64,000 nucleotides of DNA from Kwoniella bestiolae CBS 10118. Its lineage: Eukaryota; Basidiomycota; Tremellomycetes; Tremellales; Cryptococcaceae. The notes beneath the pieces are model-generated. The model saw nothing but the letters and a program-made list of their open reading frames with translations. It was not told the DNA's origin and ran no database searches. Shown here one piece after another: positions 21,846-32,925 of this stretch (position 1 is the first letter of the stretch; each line of letters begins with the position of its first letter). Location of the stretch: contig NC_089241.1 in the NCBI RefSeq assembly GCF_000512585.2, forward strand, positions 8,326,001 through 8,390,000, written 5' to 3'. The translations under genes were made by a program, and so were the position numbers.

Positions 21846-24800
21846 ATGCAGCTCGCTACGTTACTATTGGCGGCTGCTACTTGCGCCACCACAGTCAATG
21901 CCCAGTAAGTTCACGGTCCTCAGATCATATCGCCTTCGCTGACATCACGTAGTGTTGCGCTATGGGACAAAGGAATGTTCGGTCTGAATTGGCCATATCA
22001 AGCCGATGGTGAGTTTGGATCCTGGAAAAACTTTTCGAAGTCAATTGACCTCCTTTGCAGATCCTCAGAATAATAATTATAACAACAATCAGCCGGTAAA
22101 CCCACTGAGGCAGACAGACGGTTTCACCACTTCTCAATGGTTTGGTCACGGTCTACTGGGATATCCTCCTAAAGCCGGTGACTTCATGGAGCTTCCTTCG
22201 GGTGGTACTTATAATGGTAAGTCAGTTCGATAGTACGCCGTGACGATCATGTGCTGATTTGACATGCAGGTGAAGTGTCATGTAATAGGGCTCAGACTTC
22301 GCTAGGTAACCCTTCTGACACCAGTGCCAAATACAAGTATGCCTGTAAAGTAAGTGAGACCACATTCATCTGACGCCATAAGTCACCTCACTGACGTCGC
22401 TGAATAGCCCGATGGGGGACAATATAGTGGAGTCGGTGCATTGCACGTCATGAACACCTATAATGGAACCGTAGATTACAGTTTATTTGGTGGATCAGCC
22501 TTGGCTATTGCCTATACCTCGGATGTCTCGTCTCTCCAGCCCAACGACATGACGGTTATCAGTGTCAACCAGAATTCGGTATGGGAGCGGGATATTAGCT
22601 ATCAGATCCCCGCTGGACTACCACCCTGTCCTGACGGCGGTTGTATCTGTACTTGGAATTGGATTCATCAAGGAGGAAAGGGGGAAGGTTATCCATATGA
22701 AATCGTAAGTTTGGATCATAGTGGGAAATAAGTGTCGATGCAGGTCTAATCTCCTTGCAGTACAATATCGCCTATCGTTGTCAGGTTACTGGTCAAACCA
22801 ACTCTGCCAATACCGTACAGAAAGGTGCTGTCCCCAACAAGTGCGATAATAACCCATCGAAATGTGTGAAAGGACCCAAGACACCCATGGTGAGTCCATG
22901 CTTACCTATTATCTCAATAATGAACGTATGTTGATATCTTGTCTCTCCATCCATGCAGTATCTCTGGCAGGCCGAGTGAGTATACCTTGTTCTTGACCAT
23001 GGTAGAATTCATGCTGACCACCTGTAACGTTTCAGCGGCAATAATCTTCCGAACCTAGACACGCCACCCAACTACAGGGACAACTGGGGCTTTGCCGACG
23101 GAGCCCAAGATGATATCTTCCAAGCTTCTGCAAACCCAGCTGGTAGCACGTGAGTCCTTCCTCGGAGGTTTGAGCGACATCAATCGGCTGACAACTTGCT
23201 TAGCGTAACAAACTCTTCCGCCACTGATTTGCCAGATGGATGGACGGCTGTTGGCTGCATGGTCGACACCGACTATCCTCGTGCTCTTCCCGGAGGTGTG
23301 TCATCTACTGATGCCAATAACAACACGATTGAAAATTGTGTCGCCAAATGTAACTCACAGGGGTACGTCTTTGCGGGTGTGGAATACGGCAAAGAGTGTT
23401 GGTGCAGTAATACCGCCAACCTCAATCCGGCTCCTGCGACCGACTGTTCGATGACCTGTGCAGGAGATGTCTGGAGCACCTGTGGAGGATCCTACCGAAT
23501 CAACGTCTTCAGAAGTGCTGATGCCCCATCAAACGGGCAAGCTACATTCCTTCCAGATAATCTGGTACCTGATGGTTGGTCAAACGTTGGATGCGTGGTC
23601 GATGATCAATCCAATCGAGCCTTGAATGGCGGAGCTTTCACCTCCACTAACAACACCATCCAGAACTGTGTCAAGACTTGTTCTTCTCGGGGATACGTCT
23701 ACGCCGGTGTAGAATATGGTCAAGAATGTTGGTGTGGAGACGCCAATTCTCGCTTGGTTTCCGCAAGCTCAGGTTGTGATGTCGCTTGCACGGGAGACAA
23801 ATCTCATGTCTGTGGTGGATCGGACAGACTAAATGTCTACGCGCTTATTCCTAACATCACCGGCACCTCTGCATTCGCTTCTGCTACGGTATCCACCTCC
23901 GTTGACAACACATCGACTGCGACTTTGAGTGGTATCAATGCCACAATCACGTCAACTAGTGTATCGGCAATCCCCACATCTTCGGAACCAGCTATCATCA
24001 ACTCGTCGTCGACTTCGATCTCATCCACTGCCAGTGACCCCACTGCATCCTCATCCAGCTCAATGGTTTCTTCGGCCTCGACTTCGGTTACAGCACCATC
24101 ATCTAGCTCATCTTTCGCGACTCCATCCTCCTCAGCATCCACCTCATCATCTAGCGTGTCTTTCACCTCATCCTCCAGCTCGCCAACCAGCTTGTTATCG
24201 ACCAGTTCGTTGGCAGTATCATCCGCCTTCTCGTCTGGCTCGCCATCATCTTCCACGTCAGTTTCAACCTCTAGCGTAGCCTCCTCATCACGAGCGACTG
24301 TGGCCTTTCCATCATCCTCGATTGTCGTTTCGATCGCTGCTTCTAGCACCTCTACAGTCTCTTCAAGTGCATCCACCTTATCCACCGTGCCAAGCACAAG
24401 CTCTTTCTCCGCTTCAGCCTCGATCTCTCGATTCTCCTCTAGTAGCTTGACCTCTTTCAGCATCTCTTCATCCTCTGCTAAACCTACCACGTCGACCACG
24501 GTGACCACCTCGAGTTCAGCGGCCAACTCAAGCAAACCCTCCTCCAGCTCGTCCATCATGAGTTCCACCACCAGCTCTGCAGCAGCAGCTGCCACTACGT
24601 CCCTTCCTGCAGGCTGGATCTCCGGAGGCTGTTACGCCGATACATCGTCTAAACGAGTCTTGAATGGTAATATCTTCGAGTCGAAACCAGATATGACGTA
24701 CGCTTCGTGTATCGCCATCTGTGTTCGTAAAGGATACACATTGGCAGGTGTCGAATACGGAACTCAGTGTTTCTGTGGTACTGCCTTAGTGAGCCCCTCA

Positions 24801-24980
24801 CCAGCGGCCAACAGCGAATGTAACAGACCTTGTTCAGGAGACAAGAACGCTATGTGTGGTGGATATAACAGGATCAGTATTTTGCAAAACAGTCAAGCAA
24901 GCTCTAGAAGAGCCATGATAGGTGAAAGAGACCATTTACATATCAAAGCTGGAAGGAGGAGAATCGAGGGAGATCACTAA
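21846..24980 (+). CDS. secreted AA14-like copper oxygenase domain fused to three WSC domains
   Basis: Nine exons: 21846-21904, 21953-22008, 22061-22216, 22270-22349, 22408-22704, 22761-22889, 22959-22975 (17 bp), 23036-23149, 23204-24980; 894 residues in frame. Residues 1-19 form a signal peptide. Splicing of CA to T makes residue 20 a histidine (NA/HVALWDKGMFGLN), the first residue of the mature protein, as in lytic polysaccharide monooxygenases. A second candidate brace histidine is H130 in GALHVMNTYNG. The core has DFMELPSGG, GSALAIAYTSD, IPAGLPPCPDGGCICTWNW and WGFADGAQDDIF, which I recognise as AA14-like. Three WSC carbohydrate-binding modules follow (about 312-405, 420-513, 775-865; each with GCxxD, AGVEYGxxCWC/CFC, CGG). 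A Ser/Thr-rich, probably O-mannosylated linker of about 250 residues separates WSC 2 and 3. There is no C-terminal GPI-type hydrophobic tail. Likely acts on cell-wall or plant polysaccharide. Confidence 0.88.
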
Positions 24981-25178
24981 AATGATTAGAAGATGGAAGT
25001 AAACAGGATTTTCGCCGGCGAAATCTATAGATTGATTTGTATTTTTAACCCCTATGATCGAGTCAGTAAAAATAAGTATAATGAGACAACTTAGGGAATA
25101 TAGAACTTAATTGGCATGCATGCCGTGTGCCAGAATTAATCATCAGGCCTAACCCAGCCAAGCCAGTCCTGTCCAAGC

Positions 25179-26697
25179 TCACTCTTCCACCTCCAGGCCA
25201 TCCTCTTCGTCCTCGGGCTCCTCTTCATACAGTTCCTTGGTCTCGCCCTCCTGTAAATCGACCGTAACTTGAGTCTCTTTGAGTTTGCCTCGACCCAATC
25301 GCGTCAAACCCTTCTTGTTCAGCTCCTCACCTCCTTCCTCGTGTACTAAGTGATACTCATGGATTCTTTCCTTTCCATTGGTTATGTCTTCCAAGGCTAA
25401 CGCCACCCATGCGCCAAATAATCCAGTCCCACAAGGTGTCGCTCTGGGCAAGACGATCTTCTCCCTCTTCTTCGACTTGCAATCTCCCCAGACTTGAGCT
25501 TCTGTGACTACACTGACATGGCTTGGCAATTTTTGATCGACAAGAGAAGGTCCATTATACTCCTTCCGGAGTTCCTCCAATTTCCTAACCGTTTCTGATC
25601 TCCATGGACGGAATGACGTACCGAGATGTTCGAGATTAGTGGAATGGTAACCATATACATTGCTGATTGTGACTACTCCAGGACCAGTGTGCTTGAAGAT
25701 CACAAATTGCTCACCGTCGCTTATGATAGCAGAGCATTATTTCAGATGGAACATGTCTTCCCAACTTTGGACGCAGATTCGTGCCATGGCAGTCACCAGT
25801 CGACGATCATGATATATCTCTCCATTCGGTCCCGAGCCAATCGCGACTTCCTTGCCTTTCACCATAGCTACCAATCCTCTTGACATGTGTGAACGCATGT
25901 CTTGTTTTCCATTCTATCGCGGAATTGGTGTCCCATAAAAGGTCCCGTAGGCCGACCTCACTGCTGTCGGAAGAAGCGACCGATCGGATCTCACAGAATT
26001 GTTGTGTAGTTATTTGGAGATCTAAATTCGACCAATTGCAATCTCCTTCTACACCAACTCTTGAAAGTGTATGATCGACACTCCGATGGCTGGCAGCTTC
26101 TTTCCAAAATCTATCCTTCAAGACCGTCAAGGCAGGCCTCTCGAGTTCTGCGTACATTCGCTTATCTAAGCCCCCTTCATGATTTAGTTCGTAACCTTGA
26201 GAGGTATATAGCTCGTGACCTTGCGCAGAAGCGTTGAATGCTTGGACAAGGGGTTGAGGGGTGGATCTACCATCAAGATGGGACTTCGGGTTCACGAGTG
26301 CAGAGTCTAGCGGATGACCGAAAACGAATTTGATGGATTTTGCGAAAGCGAATCGAGCGAAGTAACTTGGTTGTCTGACACCTGAGCTGGATGAGAAGTT
26401 GAAAAGTAGGGGAGGCCAGTGGGAGTACTCGGTGATGGCTCGATAGTAATCGGTGGGCACGGCATTGGGTTCTAACCATGCCGTAGGGAACTTTGGGATG
26501 ATTGTAGGTGGGGTGGAGAACGAGGATGTTGCCTGCTCATTGCTGATGACGGTTGTCGATGATGTATCTTGACTCGGGGATGAAGGTGAGTCCAAGCCCG
26601 TTGCTTTCTTGCGTTTGAGAAGAGTCGCATCGGGAGCGTCTTCCAGAAACTTCCTCTTGGACGAGCCTGGTCTGAGTGTGGATGCCATGACGAGCAA
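25179..26697 (-). pseudogene. unrecognised protein gene, apparently broken by a frameshift and a stop
   Basis: Three coding-like blocks run in order on the minus strand. Block A (26697 to about 25882) starts MLVMASTLRPGSSKRK, with a second Met at 26688, has a basic low-complexity N-terminus, and runs to RHAFTHVKR. Block B lies one frame over (GLVAMVKGKEVAIGSGPNG, then YHDRRLVTAMARICVQSWED) and ends at a TAA at 25737-25739. Block C continues in the same frame as B directly after that stop (AIISDGEQFVIFKHTGPGVV) and ends at 25179 with an acidic tail. The A/B junction around AAGAGGATTGG looks like a single-base shift, with no good GT-AG intron there. The only intron I could draw over the TAA would be 33 nt with a poor donor. 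Either the gene is decayed or the assembly has two small errors. No family is recognised with confidence; the D-G-x-x-F-x-I-F-K block resembles a segment of some large uncharacterised fungal proteins. Confidence 0.6.
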
Positions 26698-27416
26698 GAT
26701 AGCTGGGGAGAGGATCCGAGATGAATAGAGATAAGCTGTCTCTACTGCTAAGCCTAAGGTAGCAAAGAAAGTCTAATCTCGAAGGCTATACTTGGCTCCA
26801 GAGCGATGGACAGGTTCCACGTTCCCATCAAGAATCCTGAATGAGATCCTCAGGCACCGGCCGGTGACAAAGGTGTAAAATATTGATTTTCTCAAACTCA
26901 TCTTCGTTATCTTCTGTGGACACAAGCATCCGGAGGCACATGCTGGCTAGCATCGGAAGCAACCAGAGTGATTCTCAGGACCACGCGACACAGAAGACAC
27001 CTCTGACAACGCGAGATCCAAAGTTGAGCGGCCATCAAAGCTCGCTAGCGATATCGACGACGACGATGGTCAACAAATGAAAGGTCGAATGGTACTTATT
27101 GCTATGTCATTGCAATATCGTTTACTTGACCCACTGTCTTTCAGAGGTAGTGGGATCGCATTTATCAGATTCCCAAGCACTCTGACTGCTCGTAGCCTGA
27201 TTTCAATCGCCTGACGTTACGCGATTGCCGGTCCGTCAGAGGCCGGAGAAGTACATACTCCGATGACGTCTATGACCCAAATAGAACAGACCTACCATGC
27301 TCTGGTACTATATATATAAGCCAAAGCCGAATTCCACCAATCCTCTCCTCTTCACCTTATGATCATATTTGACCTCAGCAATCTCAAATACTCACTAAAA
27401 CACTCTCTGTTCAGAC
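26698..27416. other. divergent intergenic region upstream of the SDR gene
   Basis: About 720 bp containing the promoters of the broken minus-strand gene and of the plus-strand SDR gene. CGG-containing sequence (GCCGGTCCGTCAGAGGCCGG, about 27227-27246) lies upstream of the SDR TATA element. An unrecognised 65-residue frame at 26883-27080 is not called. Confidence 0.45.
27309..27319 (+). promoter_or_regulatory. TATA-like element of the SDR gene
   Basis: TATATATATAA about 98 bp upstream of the ATG at 27417. Supported by position only. Confidence 0.5.
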
Positions 27417-28316
27417 ATGCGTATCGTATTCACAGGCGGCTCCGGCAAAGCAGGCAAACATGCCATTCCTTATCTCCTCAGCCAAGGACATCAAGTTCTA
27501 AACCTCGATCTCGTCCCTCTCGACAATCCAGATGTCTATACGCTCAAAACCGATCTCACCGACTCAGGACAAGTCTTCAATGCCTTTACTTCCCATTTCA
27601 AGATGTCCGAGTATTCACTCCCTCATCCTCCAGCCAAGCCAGACGCGGTCGTCCATTTCGCGGCATACGCGCGAAATCTTCTAGTACCCGATAGCGAGAT
27701 GTTCGCTTCAAATGTAAAACAAACATATAATGTGATTGAAGCAGCATGTAAACTAGGGATCAAAAAGGTTATCATAGCTAGTTCAGAAACGGTGTATGGA
27801 GTGTGTTTCACCCAAGGTGAATCGGACTATCACTCATTCCCCTTAGAAGAGGACACCTACGACTGTGATCCTGAAGACTCTTATGCGACTAGCAAATTAT
27901 GTGGAGAGAGAATCGCCCGAAGTTTCGCAAGGAGGTTCAAGGGCACGGATATCTACGCGTTTAGAATCGGTAACGTCATTGAACCGCACGAATACGCATT
28001 GAACTTTCCAAAATATCTCGCCGATCCACCTTCCAGAAAGAGGAACGCTTGGAGTTACATCGATGCGAGGGATTTGGGTAAACTATGTCATTGTGCTTTC
28101 CTCAAAAATGGACTTGGTTTCCAAGTCTTTAACGCAACCAACAACACGATCACACTGAGGGAGAAGACGAAGGATTTCTTGGCTAAAGAATCCCCGAATG
28201 TCGAGATTACAAGAGAATTGGAGGACTTCGAAGCGCCTTTAACTAATATGAAGGCTAGGAAGGTACTTGGGTTTGAGGAGGAGCACAATTGGAGGGATTA
28301 TGTGCACGAGAAATGA
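27417..28316 (+). CDS. extended SDR, NAD-dependent epimerase/dehydratase family
   Basis: Intronless, 299 residues. MRIVFTGGSGKAGKHAIPYL is the TGxxGxxG cofactor loop of extended SDRs, and the acidic D at the end of strand 2 (VLNLDLVPLD) favours NAD over NADP. VVHFAAYAR, ASSETVYGV (catalytic Ser/Thr region) and SYATSKLCGERIA (the YxxxK pair, about residue 160) complete the active site. GNVIEPHEY and AWSYIDARDLGKLC resemble uronate dehydrogenases and nucleotide-sugar epimerases. It sits at the left end of the catabolic block and has CGG-rich sequence in its promoter, so a role in sugar-acid or sugar oxidation is plausible. Substrate cannot be assigned. Confidence 0.9.
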   Translation: MRIVFTGGSGKAGKHAIPYLLSQGHQVLNLDLVPLDNPDVYTLKTDLTDSGQVFNAFTSHFKMSEYSLPHPPAKPDAVVHFAAYARNLLVPDSEMFASNVKQTYNVIEAACKLGIKKVIIASSETVYGVCFTQGESDYHSFPLEEDTYDCDPEDSYATSKLCGERIARSFARRFKGTDIYAFRIGNVIEPHEYALNFPKYLADPPSRKRNAWSYIDARDLGKLCHCAFLKNGLGFQVFNATNNTITLREKTKDFLAKESPNVEITRELEDFEAPLTNMKARKVLGFEEEHNWRDYVHEK

Positions 28317-28735
28317 TATACTTGGTGAGCATTACAGCCAATACATCTCTCAATATCCCACACGAGTTATAATAACAACCCGGAAATCTTTTTCCTCTCA
28401 GCGTAGATGAGCTCGTAACAACCAGACCAAGTTCCGGGGTGGCGAGTTTATGGCTCCCTAGGCTCGCGTTCGATCATGCGTAGCAAGGCGAATCACATAG
28501 ACTTACTGGAAAGAATGCGACTTCTTCCCGACTTGGGATCATATGAATCCTCTTTATGTATCGTGCAAGTTTTGTATATGGCTTACTCATCATTGAGGAC
28601 TATATGCAGGTTTCATGTGCTCAAACGCATGAATTTCACTAAGCCGAAGTCTCGCATGTCTGGACAAGCTGAATTATCTACACTAAAGTTACGCAATGCA
28701 TAGAAAGCAACCCAACGATCAATCCAATTCCCTCG
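28317..28735. other. convergent intergenic region
   Basis: About 420 bp between the SDR stop and the aldo-keto reductase stop. No gene or structured element was seen. Confidence 0.5.
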
Positions 28736-29925
28736 TTATTTCTTAGGGCTATACCAATCGTCGAAACCAAGATCCCAACCCCATAAAGGCGTGTTGATAC
28801 GCTTAGCTTTACCATTGGCGGCAAGGGCATCAAGCTTAGCGATATCCTCCTCTGAGAGCTTGATGACTTTTCTGTTGTCTGTTATCCGTTTCTCGCTGAC
28901 GGATTTTGGTAGGACAACTGTTCCCTTGTTGACGTGATAACTGATGAGTATAGTGGCGGGGGACACGTTGTTCTTGTTGGCAATCTCGACAATTTCGGAG
29001 TCCGACATGATGGGTGCACCTGAGGAACATAGTCGCTTCAGCGAAAATCAGAGGGACGCTTTTGTATGATACCAAACCTACCGGTGGATCCCAGAGGCGA
29101 GTAAGCTTCGAGTAATATACCAAGATCCTCGCAGTACTTTTTGAGTGCATGTTGAGGTAAAAATGGGTGGAGTTCGACTTGGTTCACAGCAGGAACTACC
29201 GTCCAAGTCTTCTTGAGCTCTTCAAGGTATGGGATAGACCAGTTGGCAACTCCTATAGCCTTGACTTTGCCCGATTTGTAAACTTCTTCCATCTGTCTCC
29301 AGGTTTCCGATTGATCCCACAAGCGATCCACCGAACGAGAGCCGTCAGGGTTGACAGGAAGTAAATCGTGTGACTCGTTCTAAGTAAATGGGGGAGGTCA
29401 GATTGGCTCGTCCTGCATTTATCAATGTGGTGACTCACTGGGACGAGTCGTACTGGCCAGTGGATGAGCTACACATAAAACGATATTCACGTCAGCTGTG
29501 AATTGATTACTTGCGTGTATATGCTTCGGACACCTACGTAAAGATCCAGATAATCGGTCCCTAAAGCATCGAGAGTCTTTTGCAGACCCTCTGCGACATT
29601 GGGCTGATGTGTGTTCCATAGCTTACTTGTTATGAAGATCTCTTCTCGTGGGACTCCACTGTCCTTGATTCCTTGCCCAACCTCATTCTCATTGCCATAA
29701 ATCAACGCAGCATCGATATGCCTGTACCCGTCCTTCAGAGCATACGCTACAGCTTTCGTGACCTCGCCTGGCTCGGACTTCCAAGTACCTGAAAGTGACG
29801 TAAATCATTTAGCAGGAATACACCGCGGATAGCCTGCTGCCATTTCCCCACATACCTAAGCCAACAGCTGGAATTTGTGCGCCAGTATTGAGCGTAAAAT
29901 GGGTTGGAGCACTTGAAGAAGACAT
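28736..29925 (-). CDS. aldo-keto reductase
   Basis: Five exons: 29925-29856, 29788-29538, 29468-29439 (30 bp), 29379-29082, 29019-28736; 310 residues in frame, the normal AKR length. The start MSSSSAPTHFTLNTG leads into IPAVGLGTWKSEPGEV. The tetrad is visible: Asp in YRHIDAALIYGNE with its Tyr, Lys in FITSKLWNTHQ, His in LDLYLIHWPV. PAVNQVELHPFLPQ, LLEAYSPLGSTG and the NADP-binding end VVLPKSVSEKRITDNRKV follow. The enzyme should reduce an aldehyde or ketone (for example an aldose or a keto-acid) with NADPH in the cytosol. Its upstream region has a TATA run and an exact CCGGACATAA, tying it to the neighbouring cluster. The tail PLWGWDLGFDDWYSPKK is close to yeast Gcy1/Ypr1-like enzymes. Confidence 0.94.
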
Positions 29926-29988
29926 TGCACGTATGATTCAGATGATTTACAGCCAGATTTGAGGTCGGATCGAAACATTGTTTACGCG

Positions 29989-29999
29989 ATATATATATA
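29989..29999 (-). promoter_or_regulatory. TATA-like element of the aldo-keto reductase gene
   Basis: An ATATATATATA run about 64 bp upstream of the minus-strand ATG at 29925. Confidence 0.45.
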
Positions 30000-30083
30000 C
30001 CTGTATAGTGAGCCATGACACTTGAGGTTGTAGGACAGTGGACCTCAACAATGGCATCATAGTGCTTTTCCTTCGGTCAAAAA

Positions 30084-30107
30084 CCGGACATAAATTGTTA
30101 AGTCCGA
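30084..30107. promoter_or_regulatory. inverted repeat CCGGACATAA / TTAAGTCCGA
   Basis: CCGGACATAA at 30084-30093 is followed after four bases by TTAAGTCCGA at 30098-30107, so two CGGAC half-sites face each other. Zn2Cys6 regulators bind paired CGG triplets; the divergent neighbour at 33367 encodes one. Located about 160 bp upstream of the aldo-keto reductase start. Binding is inferred. Confidence 0.55.
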
Positions 30108-30821
30108 CTGCTGGTAATTGCCAGACGTGCAAAAGTACCTCGGCTTTCCCAATTTATGAACTGTAACAACTCGGATTTTATGATTGACCCGGATTTATCA
30201 GTGAGCATTTGTGACAGAAATCATCATCGACATACATCATGACGTGCCCATCCGATAATCGTGAATTTCCGGTTCATGCTGTAAAGTACAGGCATGAGAT
30301 CTGGAACTTGTCAGTCAACTTCGGAACATCCGGCCCGGCGCCATGTGGAGCATACTATACACCCAACACAGGATAACGTGAACATAACACAATGAAGGAG
30401 ACCATGAAAAACTCGCGTGATTCCATGCTTGATTGTCATGTCGATGTCCAAGCTTTGAGCGGAAACTCTACCGATATATCAGCAAGCTGAATTACACGCA
30501 ATTCCAGAAAGAAGTTTTAAACGTGGCTGGCTTTATACTTGAGGAGTTGAATGGACCAGTGAACATACAACGGCGAAGACTGCTTACAGACGAGATGAAT
30601 GAAGTGGTCAATGGCTTGTGTTTGCATTACGGACCCAGTCAATCGATTTCGACCTCTGGCTGTACTCGAAAACCTAAATTGTACCGGTCTGCATAGGAGT
30701 ATATGGCAAGTGAAACTACATTGTCCGTCCTGGCAGTCTATCGAAAAGGATCAATATCTAGAAAAAGAAAGTACAAGTGCGAGAACGAAAAGATAGGTAA
30801 CCATTGGTAGCGGTGAACATC

Positions 30822-32925
30822 TCACGACTTGTAAGGAGCAGGAGAGATACCTTCGATCAAAGCCTTGAGTCGAATGGCGAGCCTCTTGGAATGGAATCTA
30901 GTGTATGGCAAGTATCCAACAAAGATCCACAAATTCTGTACACCCGATTCCCTGTACGCAGACTTGAATTCACCCTCCTCATCAACACCCCAGATGGGAG
31001 TGCACTGATCGGCCAGCTTGTCACCGAGCGTATTTCTGACCGAATCGATAGTATTGGAGAATCCAGTGGCGAAAACGATAAGATCGTAGTGTTTCTCCCT
31101 TCCACCCGAAAGAATGACTTTATCCTCGGTGAACCTTTCGATATAGCCAGGCTCCACCTTGATCTTCCCATTGATGATCTGTTCACATGCTCCGGCATCG
31201 AAATAGAACCCGCCGTTTCTGGTTTGACCGAGAGTACTGTTTCCAGTTCCTCTCTGACCCCGCCAAGTCTTCAAGCCCTTCGCATGCAGACCGTCGAGCA
31301 GCTCTTTGTCCAATCTTTCAAGAGTTTCAGCGTTGCGTCGACTGAGCTCCTCGGCCGGTCCGGTAGGTGTAGCAAACGCCAATCTATCTTGTTCTTCCAA
31401 GTCAGGTCGAACTCCGTTTTTAGGAGCGTAGCCCCCAATAGCTCGAGGCACTGAGTGCGTTAAGGACATGATGTAGGTAGGAGATCGTTGTAGGAGAGTA
31501 ACGTCGATTCCTCGTCGAGCACAGTCATATGCGGTGTCAAAACCGGAAGATGAGGTGCCGACCACTAGGACTTTCTTGCCGACGAAGTCTCGGGAAGAAT
31601 CGTGAGCGGTGGAGTGTCGGTACACACCAGCCTTCCAGTCGGCAATGCCAGGTACGACTGGAATGGTGGGCACACCACAAAGCGATGTAGCCATAACCTG
31701 GGCGAGGCATTAGCTCAATGATTTCGGTTGAATCGTGATGATCACTCACTACGTGCTTTGGTGTAAGCGTTCGTACCTCCTTACCACCTTTATTAACCTC
31801 GACAGTCCAATTGCCATCACTGTCTTGATCGGCCTTGACCACACTGGAACTGTTCCACACAGCAAGCTCCATAGCGTCCGCGTACCATTGCATGTATCGA
31901 CCTTGCTTTTGAGCTGGCGTATAAGTGGGCCAGTGCTCAGGATACGGGAAGTAAGGGAAGTGGTCGGCCCAGTGGGGGAAATGCAATGAAAGGTATTCAT
32001 ATCGCTTGGTCCATACCTCGCCAATCTCGGCGCTGTGATCTACGATCAATGCCTTGACGCCCAACACTTTGAGCCGAGCTGCAAGGGCAAGACCACTACA
32101 AGACATGCATGTCATCAGCGATGTGCGGCTTTGAGACAGAGGTGTAGTGTGATGCTTACTTTTGACCACCGCCAACAATCACCACATCGGGCTCAATCTC
32201 ATCATCATCTTGAGCTCGCTGCTTCTCCCACCTGATTGAACCAGTCATGTGTCCGTCGGCAGGTGGTAGTTCTGGAAAGTTGTGCAATGACTCGATGACT
32301 GTGTGTAATGTCCAAATCTTCCATCCTTGAGCAGTCTGGACTGCATTGACCACCGCATGCGCGTTACTCAATTCAGTGTCGAGAGAGATCACGAACTGCA
32401 GATATGAAAGATCCGCATATGGTCGTTGAATAGCAGGAGCGGGTGTGAGGAATTGGAGATTGCTGGCTTTCGTGGTGGGAAGGAGATCCTTGGCTGCTCG
32501 AGCGATGTTCTCCTTGAAGTTGAAGGTTCGATAATCCCAAGTGAAAGCGAGCTTATCCCTCCAAACACCTGCACACAGAGAAAATCAGTCAAGGGCATGA
32601 AGACTGCTGGGAAAAAGCTTGACTCACCATATTCGAGAAACAGATCGGCGAATGCAGCCCCGTCCCCTTTGCCGAGGATGTCTGTTAATTGAGCGACGAT
32701 ATTTTCAGCTTCCTTGAGCGGGTTGATATCTTGGGCGATATCTTGCCCAAGATATTGTATGGTCGGAAGAGAGTGGTTGTACTTGAAGTCGTACATGTAA
32801 TTGTCAGCGAGAGGGAGCTTGGGAGATCTCTCAACCTCAACATGACCTTCAACGACCTTCGCTTTGAGGTCGGCTACGGCTGGTTTGGTGTGATCTAAAG
32901 CGACAGGGGACATCTTGGTTTGCAA
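30822..32925 (-). CDS. flavin-containing monooxygenase (YUCCA-like) with N-terminal extension
   Basis: Four exons: 32925-32628, 32568-32160, 32095-31750, 31697-30822; 642 residues in frame. FAD-binding VVIVGGGQNGLALAARL (GxGxxG at 233-238), then a monooxygenase-type YLSLHFPHWADHFPYFPYP, the NADPH loop VLVVGTSSSGFD (398-403), and the late LIVFATGFSN motif give the layout of YUCCA-type flavin monooxygenases. Residues about 60-200 (AENIVAQLTDILGKGDGAAF, VWRDKLAFTWDYRTF) look like an NTF2/SnoaL-like domain placed before the oxygenase, as in many fungal members. Such enzymes hydroxylate or Baeyer-Villiger-oxidise small carbonyl compounds, so it could turn a ketone into an ester or lactone. It is divergent from the Zn2Cys6 regulator gene. 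Two starts are possible, 32925 (MQTKMSPV) or 32913 (MSPV). Confidence 0.92.

Larger units (their letters stand above)
29926..30821. other. promoter region of the aldo-keto reductase and 3' flank of the monooxygenase
   Basis: About 900 bp. Contains a TATA run, an inverted pair of CGGAC elements (listed separately) and two direct CGGATTTAT-like elements near 30172 and 30190. No supported gene. Confidence 0.5.

Noticed and set aside
23837..24595. 252-residue open frame on the minus strand inside the LPMO-WSC gene
   Set aside because: Antisense image of the Ser/Thr-rich stalk; composition is almost only Glu, Asp, Val and Ala from repeated TCN/ACN codons.
26883..27080. 65-residue plus-strand frame in the divergent promoter region
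   Set aside because: Short, polar, no family; likely chance.
30804..31454. 216-residue plus-strand frame
   Set aside because: Antisense to exon 4 of the flavin monooxygenase, which has clear motifs on the other strand.
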